From Nocardioides carbamazepini (lineage in GTDB: Bacteria; Actinomycetota; Actinomycetes; Propionibacteriales; Nocardioidaceae), in NCBI RefSeq assembly GCF_024614185.1, contig NZ_JAHTLF010000016.1, positions 1-64,000 on the forward strand: a stretch of 64,000 nt of DNA. Reading direction: 5' to 3'. A program made the translations under genes and the position numbers. Under the pieces are notes generated by a model, which worked only from the letters and a program-made list of their open reading frames with translations, was not told where the DNA came from and ran no database searches. This document shows positions 7,835 to 15,832 of this stretch, one piece after another; the first letter of the stretch is position 1; each line of letters starts with the position of its first letter.

Positions 7835-8821
7835 ATGCCCGAGCCCCTGGCGGCCGACCGCGGGTCCCTCGCCCCGGCGCTGCGCCTGATGGCGGCGCTG
7901 GACGCGAACGACGCGGAGGGCGTACGACGCTGCTTCGCGCCGGACGGGACGTGGTGGGTCGACACCGGGCTCGACCGCGCCGCGGGCGTCCTCGACGTCG
8001 ACCCGGGCGACGATCGCCCGTGGCCGCTGCACGGACTGATGCCGGCGCAGGCGAAGTGCGACCTGCTCCGCTCGGTGCCGGAACGCTTCCCGGGCGGCGT
8101 ACGTCAGCACGTGCGCCGCTCCTTCGCCGGCGGCGAGGTCGCCGTGCTGGAGGTCGAGGGCGACGGCCTGTTCCTGGGTGAGCGGCCCTACCGGAACCGG
8201 TACGCATTCGTGCTGACCGTGCGCGACGGCGCGGTGACCTCCCTGCGGGAGTACCTCGACACCGCGCACAGTGCCGCGGTCTTCGACGGTCGCGGCCTGG
8301 ATCGGCGGTCGCTGGCTCCCGAGCCGGCGGTCGACGTGATCGCCGACGTGCTCGCCGAAGGGTCGGCCGGCCCGGGGGAGCGCCTCGCCGCCGACTTCCT
8401 GGACGCCCTGGAGGCCGCCGACGGCGACCGGCTGCTCGCCCTCTGCACGCCGACGGCGACGTGGTGGGCCGACGGCGGCCGGACGCGCACCGCGGGGCCC
8501 GAGGCTCCCGCGGACCCGGACGCCGCGCTGGTGGTCGTGGGCCGGGTGCCGGTGACCGTCCGGGCGCCCCGGATCGGCGGCCTGCGCACCACCTTCCCCG
8601 ACGGCCTGCGTCTGCGGGCGCATCGCGTGGTCACCGACGACGACTTCGACCGCACCGGCCTGGTCGCGGTCGAGGTGCAGGGCCACGGCGTGCACCGGCG
8701 TGGCGGCACCTACCAGAACCGCTATGTCTTCGTGCTGCGCGCGGAGGACGGCCGGCTGGCCGAGATCCGCGAGTACTGCGACACCCGGCACGCCTTCGAC
8801 GTGTACGGGATCGACCGATGA
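7835..8821 (+). CDS. Tandem SnoaL/NTF2-like two-domain protein
   Basis: A 328-residue protein made of two copies of the same SnoaL/NTF2 fold, about 12-150 and 183-325. The duplication is direct: each half has a CFAPDGTWW or CTPTATWW element and ends in a matching strand pair, YRNRYAFVL...LREYLDTAH (119-145) and YQNRYVFVL...IREYCDTRH (293-319). Single-domain relatives act as isomerases, epoxide hydrolases or cyclases. It starts 4 nt after the SDR stop, so is cotranslated with it. The fusion suggests an internal dimer. Specific reaction unknown. Confidence 0.75.
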   Translation: MPEPLAADRGSLAPALRLMAALDANDAEGVRRCFAPDGTWWVDTGLDRAAGVLDVDPGDDRPWPLHGLMPAQAKCDLLRSVPERFPGGVRQHVRRSFAGGEVAVLEVEGDGLFLGERPYRNRYAFVLTVRDGAVTSLREYLDTAHSAAVFDGRGLDRRSLAPEPAVDVIADVLAEGSAGPGERLAADFLDALEAADGDRLLALCTPTATWWADGGRTRTAGPEAPADPDAALVVVGRVPVTVRAPRIGGLRTTFPDGLRLRAHRVVTDDDFDRTGLVAVEVQGHGVHRRGGTYQNRYVFVLRAEDGRLAEIREYCDTRHAFDVYGIDR

Positions 8822-8830
8822 CATCTGTGA

Positions 8831-8856
8831 AGCAAACGCTTGATTCTAATCAAGCG
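8831..8856. promoter_or_regulatory. KstR2-type operator, box 3 (composite)
   Basis: AGCAAACGCTTGAT (8831-8844) has one mismatch to the KstR2 consensus. A second inverted repeat shares its right half: CGCTTGATT-CT-AATCAAGCG (8837-8856) is a perfect 9-bp palindrome. Three half-sites in 26 bp could take two repressor dimers. Confidence 0.75.
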
Positions 8857-8869
8857 CATGCTCTACTGT
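8840..8869 (+). promoter_or_regulatory. Promoter before acyl-CoA dehydrogenase operon
   Basis: TTGATT (8840-8845), an 18-nt spacer and TACTGT (8864-8869). The -35 hexamer lies inside operator box 3, fitting direct repression. The predicted start near 8876 leaves a short leader before the small ORF at 8911. Confidence 0.55.
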
Positions 8870-8910
8870 GCGACGAGAGTCGCTCACCGAACACCCCACG
8901 AAGGACGACG

Positions 8911-8964
8911 ATGAAGCTCACGTTCCGCCCCGCCGAGCAGTGGTCGGTGATCGCCGATGCGTGA
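8911..8964 (+). CDS. 17-residue leader ORF coupled to acyl-CoA dehydrogenase
   Basis: An ATG at 8911 with a purine-rich AAGGACGACG just before it opens a 17-codon frame (MKLTFRPAEQWSVIADA). Its stop at 8962-8964 lies just past the acyl-CoA dehydrogenase ATG at 8957, so translation of the leader would deliver ribosomes to that start. It could be a coupling device or simply the ribosome entry site for a gene without a good RBS of its own. No similarity recognised. Confidence 0.45.
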   Translation: MKLTFRPAEQWSVIADA

Positions 8965-10126
8965 GTTGCGCGACCCTGAGCACGAGCTGATCGCCAAGGC
9001 GATCCGAGAGCGCATCGCCGGGTTCGACGACGACTACTGGTCGGCGTGCGACCGCGAGCACCGGTTCCCCTGGGAGTTCTTCGACGCACTGGCGAAGGAC
9101 GGCTGGGTGGGCCTCGCCATCCCCGAGGAGTACGGCGGCGGCGGCCGCGGCGTCACGGAGGCGGCGATCCTGCTCCGCGAGGTCGCGGCCTCCGGGGCGG
9201 CCATGAACGGGTGCACCGCCCTGCACATGAACGTCTTCGGGCTCCAGCCGGTGATCAAGTACGGCAACGACCGCCTCAAGGAGACCTTCCTCCCCGCCGC
9301 GGCCGCCGGTGACCTGCACGTCGCCTTCGCCGTGACCGAGCCGGACGCCGGCACCGACACCTCCCGGATCAAGACCCGTGCGGTCCGCGTCGGCGACGGC
9401 TGGCGGATCAGCGGGCAGAAGATCTGGACGAGCAAGGCGCTCGAGTCCTCGATGGCGCTGATGCTCGCGCGCACCGCGCCCGCCCCCGACAATGAGGCCG
9501 GCCGCTTCGACGGACTCAGCCTCTTCCTGATCGACCTCGACCCCGACCACGTCGACATCCGGCCCATCGCCAAGGCCGGCCGCAACGCGGTCGCCACCTG
9601 CGAGACCTTCTACGACGACCTCCCGGTCGAGGGCTGGCGGCTCGTCGGCGAGGAGGGCAAGGGCTTCAAGCACATCCTGGCCGGCCTCAACCCCGAGCGG
9701 ATCCTGATCGCCGCGGAGGCCACTGGCATCGGCCACGCCGCGCTGCGCCGGGCGACGGAGTACGCCAAGGTGCGCCGCGTCTTCGACCGCCCGATCGGCA
9801 GCAACCAGGCGCTCAGCCACCCGCTGGCCGACTCCTATGCGCGGCTCGAGGCCGCCTGGGAGCTGACCATGGTCGCCGCCGGCCGGTACGACGCCGGGCT
9901 CTCCTGTGGCGCCGAGGCCAACATCGCCAAGTACCTCGCCGCGGATGCCGGCTACGACGCCGCCGACCGCGCGGTGCAGACCCACGGGGGGCTCGGCTAC
10001 GCCGAGGAGTACCACGTGGAGCGCTACTGGCGTGAGGCCCGGATCATGCGGCTGGCGCCGATCAGCCAGGAGATGTCCCTCAACTTCATCGCCCAGCAGG
10101 TGCTGGGCCTCCCGCGGAGCTACTGA
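8957..10126 (+). CDS. Acyl-CoA dehydrogenase
   Basis: A 389-residue FAD-dependent acyl-CoA dehydrogenase, introducing a 2,3-double bond into an acyl-CoA. Family motifs are VAFAVTEPDAGTDTS (flavin and substrate loop), WRISGQKIWTSKA, RVFDRPIGSNQALSHPLAD and QTHGGLGYAEEYHVERYWREARI. The end reads MRLAPISQEM and then VLGLPRSY, the pattern of one ACAD subgroup, instead of the YEGT-type segment that carries the base in medium-chain enzymes; the catalytic Glu position should be checked by alignment. It opens the box-3 operon and overlaps the next SDR start (TGATG). Confidence 0.9.
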   Translation: MRELRDPEHELIAKAIRERIAGFDDDYWSACDREHRFPWEFFDALAKDGWVGLAIPEEYGGGGRGVTEAAILLREVAASGAAMNGCTALHMNVFGLQPVIKYGNDRLKETFLPAAAAGDLHVAFAVTEPDAGTDTSRIKTRAVRVGDGWRISGQKIWTSKALESSMALMLARTAPAPDNEAGRFDGLSLFLIDLDPDHVDIRPIAKAGRNAVATCETFYDDLPVEGWRLVGEEGKGFKHILAGLNPERILIAAEATGIGHAALRRATEYAKVRRVFDRPIGSNQALSHPLADSYARLEAAWELTMVAAGRYDAGLSCGAEANIAKYLAADAGYDAADRAVQTHGGLGYAEEYHVERYWREARIMRLAPISQEMSLNFIAQQVLGLPRSY

Positions 10127-10938
10127 TGGCCGCCGCGCGCCGCCTCGAAGGCCGGATCGCCTACGTCCTGGGCGGCGGGAGCGACGGCCCGGCCCGACCG
10201 GGCGAGGCCCTGCCGATGGGCAACGGGCGCGCCATCGCGCTGCGCCTGGCCGCCGAGGGGGCCACGGTCGTCGTCGGCGACAAGGTGCTCGCCCGCGCCG
10301 AGGCGACCGTCGCGCATCTGGACGGTCCGGGGCTCGCGGTCGAGGTCGACGCCGCCGACCCCGCCTCCTGCCGGGCCGCGGTCACGGCCGCGATCGAGCA
10401 CGGGGCCGGCCGCCTCGACGTCGTCGTGTGCAACGTGGGGCTGTCCGGCCGGGAGCCGCTGAAGGTCCAGAGCCTCGAGGACTGGGACCTCGCCTCGGAC
10501 GTCAACGTCCGCTCGCACTGGCTGACGGCGCAGGCCGCGCTCGGCCCGATGCTGGCCCAGCGCTCGGGGGCGTTCGCGTTCGTCGGGTCCACCGCCGGCG
10601 TCTACAGCAGCCGTCGCTCCCTGTCCTACGAGGCCACCAAGGCCGCGCAGCTCGCCGTCATGCGCCACGTCGCCGTCCGGTACGCCGACCGCGGCATCCG
10701 CTCCAACGCGGTCGTGCTCGGCAACATCGACTCGGCGCTGGTGCGTCGCGAGTTCGGTGACGCGCCCGGCGCGGCCCGCGCGGCCGTCGTACCGATGGGG
10801 CGCGAGGGCCGCCCCGAGGAGGCCGCGGGCGCGGTCGCCTTCCTGGTGAGCGACGACGCCGGCTATGTGACCGGCCAGAGCCTTCTCGTGGACGGCGGCG
10901 TGAGCGCCGCCTGGCCCGTCCCCCCAGTCGTGTCGTGA
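10126..10938 (+). CDS. SDR family oxidoreductase with expanded glycine loop
   Basis: A 270-residue short-chain dehydrogenase. Catalytic Ser155, Tyr168 and Lys172 (SYEATK) are present and the C-terminal DDAGYVTGQSLLVDGG is typical. The N-terminal dinucleotide loop is unusual: in place of a compact TGxxxGxG it reads GGGSDGPARPGEALPMGNGRA (16-36), an insertion of roughly ten residues. It overlaps the dehydrogenase upstream by one base. A hydroxyacyl-CoA or ring-alcohol dehydrogenase role is inferred. Confidence 0.82.
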   Translation: MAAARRLEGRIAYVLGGGSDGPARPGEALPMGNGRAIALRLAAEGATVVVGDKVLARAEATVAHLDGPGLAVEVDAADPASCRAAVTAAIEHGAGRLDVVVCNVGLSGREPLKVQSLEDWDLASDVNVRSHWLTAQAALGPMLAQRSGAFAFVGSTAGVYSSRRSLSYEATKAAQLAVMRHVAVRYADRGIRSNAVVLGNIDSALVRREFGDAPGAARAAVVPMGREGRPEEAAGAVAFLVSDDAGYVTGQSLLVDGGVSAAWPVPPVVS

Positions 10939-10954
10939 GCAGGAGGAGCAGCAG

Positions 10955-12136
10955 ATGAGCAAGGTCGTCGTCAGCGGTGTCGGGATGAGCCCGTTCGGGA
11001 AGTTCCTGGACAAGTCGATGAAGGACCTCGGCAAGGTCGCGGTCGACGCGGCCCTCGCCGACGCCGGGATCGAGGTCAAGGACGTCCAGGCGATGTTCTT
11101 CTCCAACGCCCTCGCCGGGCTGATCACGGGCCAGGAGTGCATCCGCGGAGAGGTCGTCGGCTACCCGCTGGGCCTGGCCGGCATCCCGATCCACAACATC
11201 GAGAACGCCTGCGCGTCCGGCGGCAACGCCCTCCACCTCGCCTGGATGGCGGTCGCCTCGGGGATGTACGACACGGTGCTCGCCCTCGGTGTCGAGAAGG
11301 CCAACCACGAGGACCGACAGCGCACCTTCAGCGCGTACGCCGCGGGCATGGACGTCGAGCAGGGCTTCGCGACCGGCGACGGCGCCGGCCAGGAGCGCAG
11401 CCCGTTCGTGGACCGGCAGGCGCGGCTCGCCGCCACGCTCTTCGAGGAGCGGGGCGTGACGATGGAGGGCCTGGCCCGGGTGACCTCGCGCTCGCTGGAG
11501 AGTGCCCGGCTCAACCCCTTCGCGCACCGCCGCTTCGGCGGCTCGCCCGAGGACGTCCTCAACGCCCGCGTCGTGGTCGAGCCGCTCACCGTGCTGATGA
11601 GCTCGCCGGTCAGCGACGGTGCGGCCGCGGTGGTCGTCACCAGCCGCCCCGAGGCGTTGGCCTCGAGCCGGTCGGTCGACATCCTCGCGTCCCGGATGGC
11701 CACCCGGCCGCCCGCCGACCAGCCGGACGCGCCCAACGCGGTCGAGGCGTCCGCCCACGCGGCCTACGAGCAGGCGGGGCTCGGCCCGGGCGACATGGAC
11801 TTCGCCGAGGTGCACGACGCCTCGGTCGCCTACGAGCTGATGGCCTGGACCGACATCGGGCTCTGCGCGCCCGGCGACGAGCAGCGCTGGGCGATGGAGG
11901 GCGTCACCGAGGCGGGTGGCGCGATGCCGGTCAACCGCTCCGGCGGCCTGGTGGGACGCGGTCACGCGCTCGGCGCCAGCGGGCTCGCCCAGGTGCACGA
12001 CGTCGTCCGCCAGCTGCGCGGCGAGGCGGGCGAGCTCCAGCTGGCGGACCCGCGCCGTGCCGTGGTCCAGATCGGCGGCGGGGTCGTCGACTGGCTGACC
12101 GCGGCCTCGAGCGTGCACGTCCTGGCGAAGGGCTGA
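10955..12136 (+). CDS. Thiolase (SCP-x-like acetyl-CoA acyltransferase)
   Basis: A 393-residue thiolase-superfamily protein. The nucleophile is Cys86 in ENACASGG; His337 lies in GGLVGRGHALGASG. The second catalytic Cys motif (usually CxGGG) is replaced by QIGGG, as in the SCP-x/lipid-transfer thiolase group that handles branched or steroid-type acyl-CoAs, where some members act as aldolase partners instead of thiolases. AGGAGGAGCAG precedes the ATG. It likely does chain cleavage at the end of a beta-oxidation round. Confidence 0.85.
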   Translation: MSKVVVSGVGMSPFGKFLDKSMKDLGKVAVDAALADAGIEVKDVQAMFFSNALAGLITGQECIRGEVVGYPLGLAGIPIHNIENACASGGNALHLAWMAVASGMYDTVLALGVEKANHEDRQRTFSAYAAGMDVEQGFATGDGAGQERSPFVDRQARLAATLFEERGVTMEGLARVTSRSLESARLNPFAHRRFGGSPEDVLNARVVVEPLTVLMSSPVSDGAAAVVVTSRPEALASSRSVDILASRMATRPPADQPDAPNAVEASAHAAYEQAGLGPGDMDFAEVHDASVAYELMAWTDIGLCAPGDEQRWAMEGVTEAGGAMPVNRSGGLVGRGHALGASGLAQVHDVVRQLRGEAGELQLADPRRAVVQIGGGVVDWLTAASSVHVLAKG

Positions 12137-12139
12137 GCC

Positions 12140-13108
12140 GTGACCGAGCTCGTCATCGATGCCCACATGCACGTCTGGGACGCCACCTGGCTCCCGGAGG
12201 GGCTGCGGCGCGCCTGGGCCCGGCAGGGGGCCGGACGCCGGCTCCCGGAGCGGCACCCCGAGGAGATCCTCGCCCACGTGGCCGTCGGCCAGAGCGACCC
12301 GGACGCGCGGCTGACGATCGCCGCGTTCGACCGGGCCGGCGTCGCGGCGGGCCTGGTCCCGGTCGTCGACTGGACGATCGTCGGCGCCCCGGCCGGCGAG
12401 CACCTCCCCATCGGCGCGCTCAACGCGCGCTACGAGGAGGTCTGCTCCCGCAACGAGGGCCGGCTCTACTTCGCCGCCGGCCTCGACCCCCGGCATCCCG
12501 ACGCCCGCGTCCTCTTCGAGGAGGCGGCCGCCCATCCGCACTGCCGCGGCTTCAAGCTCTACCCCGCCGCCGGCTGGGACCTGCGCGATCCCGCCCACGC
12601 CTGGCTGTTCGAGGCCCTGGTCGAGCGGGAGCTCCCCGCCGTCATCCACTGCAGCCCGCTCGGGGGGGACCCCCTCCAGGTGGTGCGCTGCCGGCCGGCC
12701 GAGGTCGGCGCCCTCCTGGCGTCGTACCCGACGCTGCGGGTGTCCTTCGCCCACGCCGGCATCGAGGCCTGGTGGAGCGAGGCGCTCGACTGCGCGACCG
12801 GGTGGCAGCACGCCTACCTCGAGCTCTCGCTGTGGCAGCGCCTGGCCGCCGTCGACTACCTGGAGTTCCGGCGCCGGGTGCGCACGATGCGCGCCCAGAT
12901 CGGCGCCCACCGCCTGATCTTCGGGTCCGACATCATCCGTGGCCCGAAGGAGGACCCGGACGGCGCCGAGCTGGAGCGCTGGGTCAGCATGGTGAGAGAC
13001 CTCGCCTCGCCGTACGACGGCGAGCCCGCGGTCCTCACCGACGACGAGCTCGGGCTCTTCCTCGCCGGCAACGCCATCCGGCTGTTCGACCTCAAGGAGC
13101 TGACATGA
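12140..13108 (+). CDS. Amidohydrolase-family TIM-barrel (ACMSD-like) protein
   Basis: A 322-residue protein of the amidohydrolase-2 family, metal-dependent TIM barrels that include decarboxylases and ring hydrolases. The metal ligands are visible: His9 and His11 (DAHMHVWD), His in AVIHCSPL, His in SFAHAGIEAWW and Asp in IFGSDIIRGP. The GTG start at 12140 comes 3 nt after the thiolase stop. C-C or C-N hydrolysis, or decarboxylation, of a ring-derived intermediate is possible; sequence alone does not separate these. Confidence 0.82.
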   Translation: MTELVIDAHMHVWDATWLPEGLRRAWARQGAGRRLPERHPEEILAHVAVGQSDPDARLTIAAFDRAGVAAGLVPVVDWTIVGAPAGEHLPIGALNARYEEVCSRNEGRLYFAAGLDPRHPDARVLFEEAAAHPHCRGFKLYPAAGWDLRDPAHAWLFEALVERELPAVIHCSPLGGDPLQVVRCRPAEVGALLASYPTLRVSFAHAGIEAWWSEALDCATGWQHAYLELSLWQRLAAVDYLEFRRRVRTMRAQIGAHRLIFGSDIIRGPKEDPDGAELERWVSMVRDLASPYDGEPAVLTDDELGLFLAGNAIRLFDLKELT

Positions 13109-13179
13109 ACCACCCCACTCGATTCTCCGCTCCCCCGCTTCGCTTGGCGACGGTCCATCGACCGGGGACCCCGGAATGA
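13105..13179 (+). CDS. 24-residue small ORF linking two enzyme genes
   Basis: ATG at 13105 overlaps the amidohydrolase stop (ATGA), with AAGGAG 6 nt upstream; the 24-codon frame (starts MNHPTRFSAPP, ends HRPGTPE) terminates in another ATGA overlap with the acyl-CoA ligase start at 13176. Overlaps at both ends suggest real translation through the gap. It may be a coupling peptide or a small protein; no family recognised. Confidence 0.5.
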   Translation: MNHPTRFSAPPLRLATVHRPGTPE

Positions 13180-14780
13180 GCGACACCCTCGGAGCCCTGT
13201 TCGCCAATGCCGGGCGGCGCTTCCACGACAACGTGGCGGTCACGGTCGGCGCGCAGAGCCGCACCTTCGGCGAGGTGATCGACCGCGGCTGGCGGCTCGC
13301 CCATGCCCTGCGTGACCGCGGTGTGGCACCCGGGTCGTTCGTGGCCGCGATGCTCGGCGCCAACCGCGTCGAGTCGCTGGAGGTCTACGTCGGCCTCGCC
13401 CTCGGCGGCTACACGGCCGTCCACGTCAACGACCGGCTGACCGCGCCCGAGGTCGACTACGTGGTGTCCGACTCGGGCGCCGTGGCGCTCGTCCACACCG
13501 ACGGCGCCGCCGGCGTCGCCGCGCAGATGGCGACGACCTCCGGCCTGACGGCCTGGTTCGCGATCGGGGGCGACGCGCCGGCCGGCGCCGAGTCCTTCGA
13601 CGCCGCCCTCGCGGGCGCCTCGAACGAGCCCGCGCCGTCCCCGGTGACGCCGGACGACATCGCGCTCGTCGGCTACACCAGCGGCACCACCGGCTTCCCG
13701 AAGGGCGTGCTGGTCAGCCACCGCGCGGTGGTCAGCTGCGTCAAGCTGGTGCCCTACGCCTACCGCTTCCCGCTCCAGGGGCACGCCGCGTTCCCGGGCG
13801 GCTGGTCCTTCGTGTCCGGGCTGTGGGGCGTGATCTTCCCGCACTTCTACACCGGCGCGACGGTCGCCTTCATCGCCGGTGCCACCCCCGACGAGTGGGG
13901 ACGCCACATGGTGGAGAACAAGGCGACCTTCACACTCGGCCTGACCCCGCTCATCCCGGGCCTGATGGAGGCGCTGCGCCTCCACCCGGGCGCCCTCGAC
14001 ACCTTGCAGTCGGTCCTCCACTCCGGCGGCCCGCTGCCGCCCGAGCTCGCCTCCGACCTGGTCGCCCTGATCGACGACCGCCTCGTGGAGACCTACGGCA
14101 TGACCGAGGTGGTGGGCCCGATCACGATCACCAATCGCGCCGACTGGCGTGGCCTCGGCGGTGCGGACAGCATCTTCGAGACCGTCGGCCGGCCGCTGCC
14201 GACGTCCTCGATGCGGGTCGTCGACGCCGACGGCAACCCGCTCCCGGCCGGCGAGGTCGGTGAGCTGGTGATCGAGGCGGACACGATGTTCTCCGGCTAC
14301 CACAACCAGCCGGAGAAGACGGCGGCCGCGCTGCGCGACGGCGCCTACTTCACCGGCGACCTCGGCTATCGCGACGAGGCCGGCTACTACTACCTCACCG
14401 GCCGGGCGCAGGAGCTGATCATCAGCGGGGGCGCCAACGTGTACCCGGCCGAGGTGGAGCGCGTGCTGATGCTGATGGACGACGTCACCGAGGCGGCGGT
14501 CTTCGGGTTGCCGGACGAGCGCTGGGGCGAGGCGGTCTCGGCGGCCGTCGTCCTGCGCGCCGGATCGACCGTGACCGTCGACGAGGTCCGCGACTTCGCC
14601 CGGTCGCAGCTGGCCGGGTACAAGAAGCCGGTCCATCTCTTCCTCCTCGACGCCCTGCCCCGCAACGCGGGCATGAAGGTCATGAAGCACGTCCTCAAGG
14701 AGCAGCTGGCCGGCTCACCCGACCCGGCCGGCACGACCGACCTGAACGAGACGACCGACACGACAGGAGGCCAGCCGTGA
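13176..14780 (+). CDS. AMP-dependent acyl-CoA synthetase (ANL family)
   Basis: A 534-residue adenylate-forming ligase that activates a carboxylic acid to its CoA thioester through an acyl-AMP. The P-loop TSGTTGFPKG is at 168-177, then ETYGMTE, YFTGDLGYRDEAGYYYLTGRAQELIISGGANVYPAEVE and the C-terminal hinge. The usual catalytic Lys segment (GKVLK) appears as GMKVMK. The ATG is chosen from the ATGA overlap with the small ORF. It is one of two ligases in the regulon and is not the FadD3-like one. Confidence 0.9.
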   Translation: MSDTLGALFANAGRRFHDNVAVTVGAQSRTFGEVIDRGWRLAHALRDRGVAPGSFVAAMLGANRVESLEVYVGLALGGYTAVHVNDRLTAPEVDYVVSDSGAVALVHTDGAAGVAAQMATTSGLTAWFAIGGDAPAGAESFDAALAGASNEPAPSPVTPDDIALVGYTSGTTGFPKGVLVSHRAVVSCVKLVPYAYRFPLQGHAAFPGGWSFVSGLWGVIFPHFYTGATVAFIAGATPDEWGRHMVENKATFTLGLTPLIPGLMEALRLHPGALDTLQSVLHSGGPLPPELASDLVALIDDRLVETYGMTEVVGPITITNRADWRGLGGADSIFETVGRPLPTSSMRVVDADGNPLPAGEVGELVIEADTMFSGYHNQPEKTAAALRDGAYFTGDLGYRDEAGYYYLTGRAQELIISGGANVYPAEVERVLMLMDDVTEAAVFGLPDERWGEAVSAAVVLRAGSTVTVDEVRDFARSQLAGYKKPVHLFLLDALPRNAGMKVMKHVLKEQLAGSPDPAGTTDLNETTDTTGGQP

Positions 14781-15661
14781 AGCTGGGCATCAGTGAGCTG
14801 TTCCCCGGGTCCGGGCCGCGCGACGGGCGCTGGTCGATGGACGCCGCGCAGCTGATCGAGGAGATCGGCTACAACTCGGTGTGGCTGCCGGAGCACGTCG
14901 TCTTCTTCCCGAGCTACAGCTCGCAGTACCCCTACGAGTCCGGCGGCGCCCAGGAGGTGCACCGGATGCTGGGCGTCCATGACCCCCTCGTGCTCGCCGG
15001 CTCGATCGCCGCCGCGACGACGACGCTGCGGATCGGCACCTACGTCTTCGTAGTGCCGCAGCGCAACCCGATCATCACCGCCCGCCAGGTCGCGAGCATC
15101 GACCAGCTGAGCGGAGGCCGGTTCCAGTTCGGCGTCGGCGTGGGCTGGTCGGAGGAGGAGTACGCCGCGCTGGACGTGCCCTTCGAGCGCCGCGGCGAGC
15201 GGATGAACGAGTACCTCGCCGCCATGCGCGCGCTCTGGGACGAGACCGAGGAGACCTCGTTCTCCGGGGAGTTCGTCGAGTTCGAGCCGCTCTACTGCTT
15301 CCCCAAGCCCGCCCAGAAGCGGCTGCCGGTCATCGTCGGCGGCAACAGCCGCGCGACCCTCGAGCGGATCGTGAAGTACGGCGACGGCTGGGCCGGCTAC
15401 AGCCGGACCCACGAGGACATCAAGGTCTTCACCGAGAAGCTCGCGGTCCTGATGGAGGCCGCCGGACGCGACATGTCCGAGCTCTCCCTCAAGGTGGGCC
15501 GGCGCAGCAAGGGCACCACGGAGAAGGACTGGGAGGACGACCGCGCCTATATCGACGAGGCCTTCCGGATCGGCATCGACGAGGTCGTGGTGTCCCCGCG
15601 GATCGCGGACGCGAACTATGAGAAGGACATGCGGCGCTACGCCGAGATCGTCGGGCTGTGA
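14777..15661 (+). CDS. LLM-class F420-type oxidoreductase
   Basis: A 294-residue LLM-fold oxidoreductase with the pattern of F420-dependent actinobacterial enzymes: SVWLPEHVVF, RIGTYVFVVPQRNP, the SGGRFQFGVGVGW motif near 115-126, and KRLPVIVGGNS. The GTG start overlaps the ligase stop by 4 nt. Last gene of the box-3 operon; a bidirectional hairpin follows. Likely hydride transfer to or from a pathway intermediate. Confidence 0.87.
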   Translation: MKLGISELFPGSGPRDGRWSMDAAQLIEEIGYNSVWLPEHVVFFPSYSSQYPYESGGAQEVHRMLGVHDPLVLAGSIAAATTTLRIGTYVFVVPQRNPIITARQVASIDQLSGGRFQFGVGVGWSEEEYAALDVPFERRGERMNEYLAAMRALWDETEETSFSGEFVEFEPLYCFPKPAQKRLPVIVGGNSRATLERIVKYGDGWAGYSRTHEDIKVFTEKLAVLMEAAGRDMSELSLKVGRRSKGTTEKDWEDDRAYIDEAFRIGIDEVVVSPRIADANYEKDMRRYAEIVGL

Positions 15662-15791
15662 GCGGACGGTGCCGTCGGGCGGCTGTCGGGTCGCTGATGT
15701 CAGGCGGCCGCGCGTAGCCGACCGACCCCGCCGCCAGGTCTGCGGGTGGAACGTGTTGCTTTTGGGCAGAGACCGCAGGGATTCCGGCCCG

Positions 15792-15823
15792 GATGCTGCG
15801 GTTTGGGACCAAACCGCAGCATC
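15792..15823. terminator. Bidirectional hairpin terminator
   Basis: A perfect 14-bp stem (GATGCTGCGGTTTG and its complement) with the 4-nt loop GGAC lies between convergent genes ending at 15661 and 15833. There is no T-tract, as is common in high-GC actinobacteria. Confidence 0.8.
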
Positions 15824-15832
15824 AGCGGCGGG

